A stretch of DNA of 5,747 bases, taken from Acidobacteriota bacterium (lineage in GTDB: Bacteria; Acidobacteriota; Terriglobia; Bryobacterales; Bryobacteraceae). The number at the start of each line of letters is the position of its first letter. Position 1 is the stretch's first letter. The position numbers and the translations under genes are program-made. The DNA is taken from positions 1 through 5,747 of the forward strand of contig CANNLB010000220.1 of the NCBI GenBank assembly GCA_947505565.1. The letters run 5' to 3'. The notes under the pieces are model-generated. The model did not search any database. It was not told where the DNA came from and saw only the letters and a list, made by a program, of their open reading frames with translations. This document shows, piece after piece, positions 5,488 to 5,747 of this stretch.

Positions 5488-5493
5488 AGGATA
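5488..5493 (-). promoter_or_regulatory. Candidate -10 element (TATCCT) for the Rid gene
   Basis: On the minus strand TATCCT is followed by exactly 9 nt and then the ATG at 5478, the same hexamer and spacing as before the LytTR gene. No convincing -35 is found 16-18 nt upstream. A start site at the usual distance would give a leaderless or very short leader mRNA. Confidence 0.35.
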
Positions 5494-5524
5494 CCCCACC
5501 TATGCGCAGGAATGCCTCGGACCA

Positions 5525-5559
5525 TGGCCGAGAAACCGCGGCACTGCGGTACAAGGCCA
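5525..5559. repeat. Two-tier inverted repeat (potential hairpin with internal loop)
   Basis: The outer arms TGGCC (5525-5529) and GGCCA (5555-5559) enclose inner arms ACCGC (5535-5539) and GCGGT (5546-5550) around a 6-nt loop. The arms are separated by 5 nt on one side and 4 nt on the other, so the structure would be a hairpin with a near-symmetric internal loop. No T-run follows on either strand, so it is not a standard intrinsic terminator. Function unknown. Confidence 0.4.
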
Positions 5560-5747
5560 AGGACCACCCCGGCCAAATGCTAAGTTCATGGAACATAAGC
5601 GCTTTCCATTCCCTGGAATTCCACCCTTGCGACGTACTACCCAAAACGAATTCAAGTACCACATACCCCGATTGCTCTCGTACCGTATCACAATTGAACC
5701 CGGGGTTCCATTGTTCGCTTTCCCGCCCCGTAGGAACCTATTGGAGA

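Larger units (their letters stand above)
5479..5747 (+). other. Non-coding stretch at the right edge, no gene supported
   Basis: I find no convincing coding sequence in this interval on either strand. Minus-strand frames of up to 88 codons cross it, but their translations show no recognisable domain and no start-site support. What it does hold is the candidate Rid -10 at 5488-5493, a two-tier inverted repeat at 5525-5559, and a cluster of TTCCA/TGGAA half-sites at 5589-5623 with another TTCCATT at 5706-5712. It looks somewhat lower in GC than the genes beside it, and could be a regulatory region shared with a gene to the right of the window. Confidence 0.5.

Noticed and set aside
5396..5691. 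Two open minus-strand frames of 63 and 88 codons upstream of the Rid gene
   Set aside because: No recognisable domain or Shine-Dalgarno, and they overlap each other; the longer one also overlaps the Rid gene in another frame.

Overview
The window is gene-dense, high-GC bacterial chromosome with no rRNA, tRNA, CRISPR array or mobile element visible. Compact ATGA-type overlaps, the mix of families and the codon use suggest an Acidobacteriota-like soil bacterium (Bryobacterales/Solibacter type). That assignment is an impression from protein flavour, not something the sequence proves.

Layout, left to right. (1) 1-264, minus: the first 88 codons of an NAD(P)-binding epimerase/dehydratase that runs off the left edge. 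It is divergent from (2) 319-1104, plus: a LytTR-type response regulator with no histidine kinase in view. (3) A minus-strand block from 2992 down to 1093: a membrane-anchored DUF218/YdcF-like protein, then a 47-aa DUF2256 Cys4 mini-protein (GTG start, easily missed because it is so short), then a 255-aa stand-alone photolyase FAD/catalytic domain, then a 123-aa stand-alone photolyase N-terminal alpha/beta domain. The last three genes are linked by 4-bp ATGA overlaps and each of the two photolyase genes has a Shine-Dalgarno, so they are very probably one translationally coupled unit. (4) 3002-5052, plus: a SpoU/TrmH RNA 2'-O-methyltransferase overlapping rarA (replication-associated AAA+ ATPase) by 4 bp. 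This pair starts head-to-head with the YdcF gene, with only 9 bp between the start codons. (5) 5059-5478, minus: a Rid-family protein carrying an N-terminal signal peptide. (6) 5479-5747: no convincing gene; a promoter-like -10 and some inverted repeats.

The most interesting system is the photolyase-like operon. A DNA photolyase/cryptochrome is normally one polypeptide, with the alpha/beta domain N-terminal and the FAD domain C-terminal. Here the two domains are separate genes in the reverse order, preceded by the DUF2256 mini-protein. The FAD domain keeps the residues that contact a cyclobutane dimer in class I photolyases (E96, W99, N162, M166, W205) but has Phe (F203) where E. coli photolyase has the FAD-proximal tryptophan W382, and it ends in a CX2CX5C cluster. 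I infer a two-subunit photolyase or cryptochrome, perhaps assembled or assisted by the DUF2256 protein. With rarA nearby on the other strand the area has a DNA-damage flavour, but shared regulation is not shown.

A second pattern is that the lead genes at 319 and 5478 have TATCCT exactly 9 nt before ATG and no Shine-Dalgarno, whereas the internal minus-strand operon genes have Shine-Dalgarno sequences. This suggests leaderless mRNAs for lead genes.
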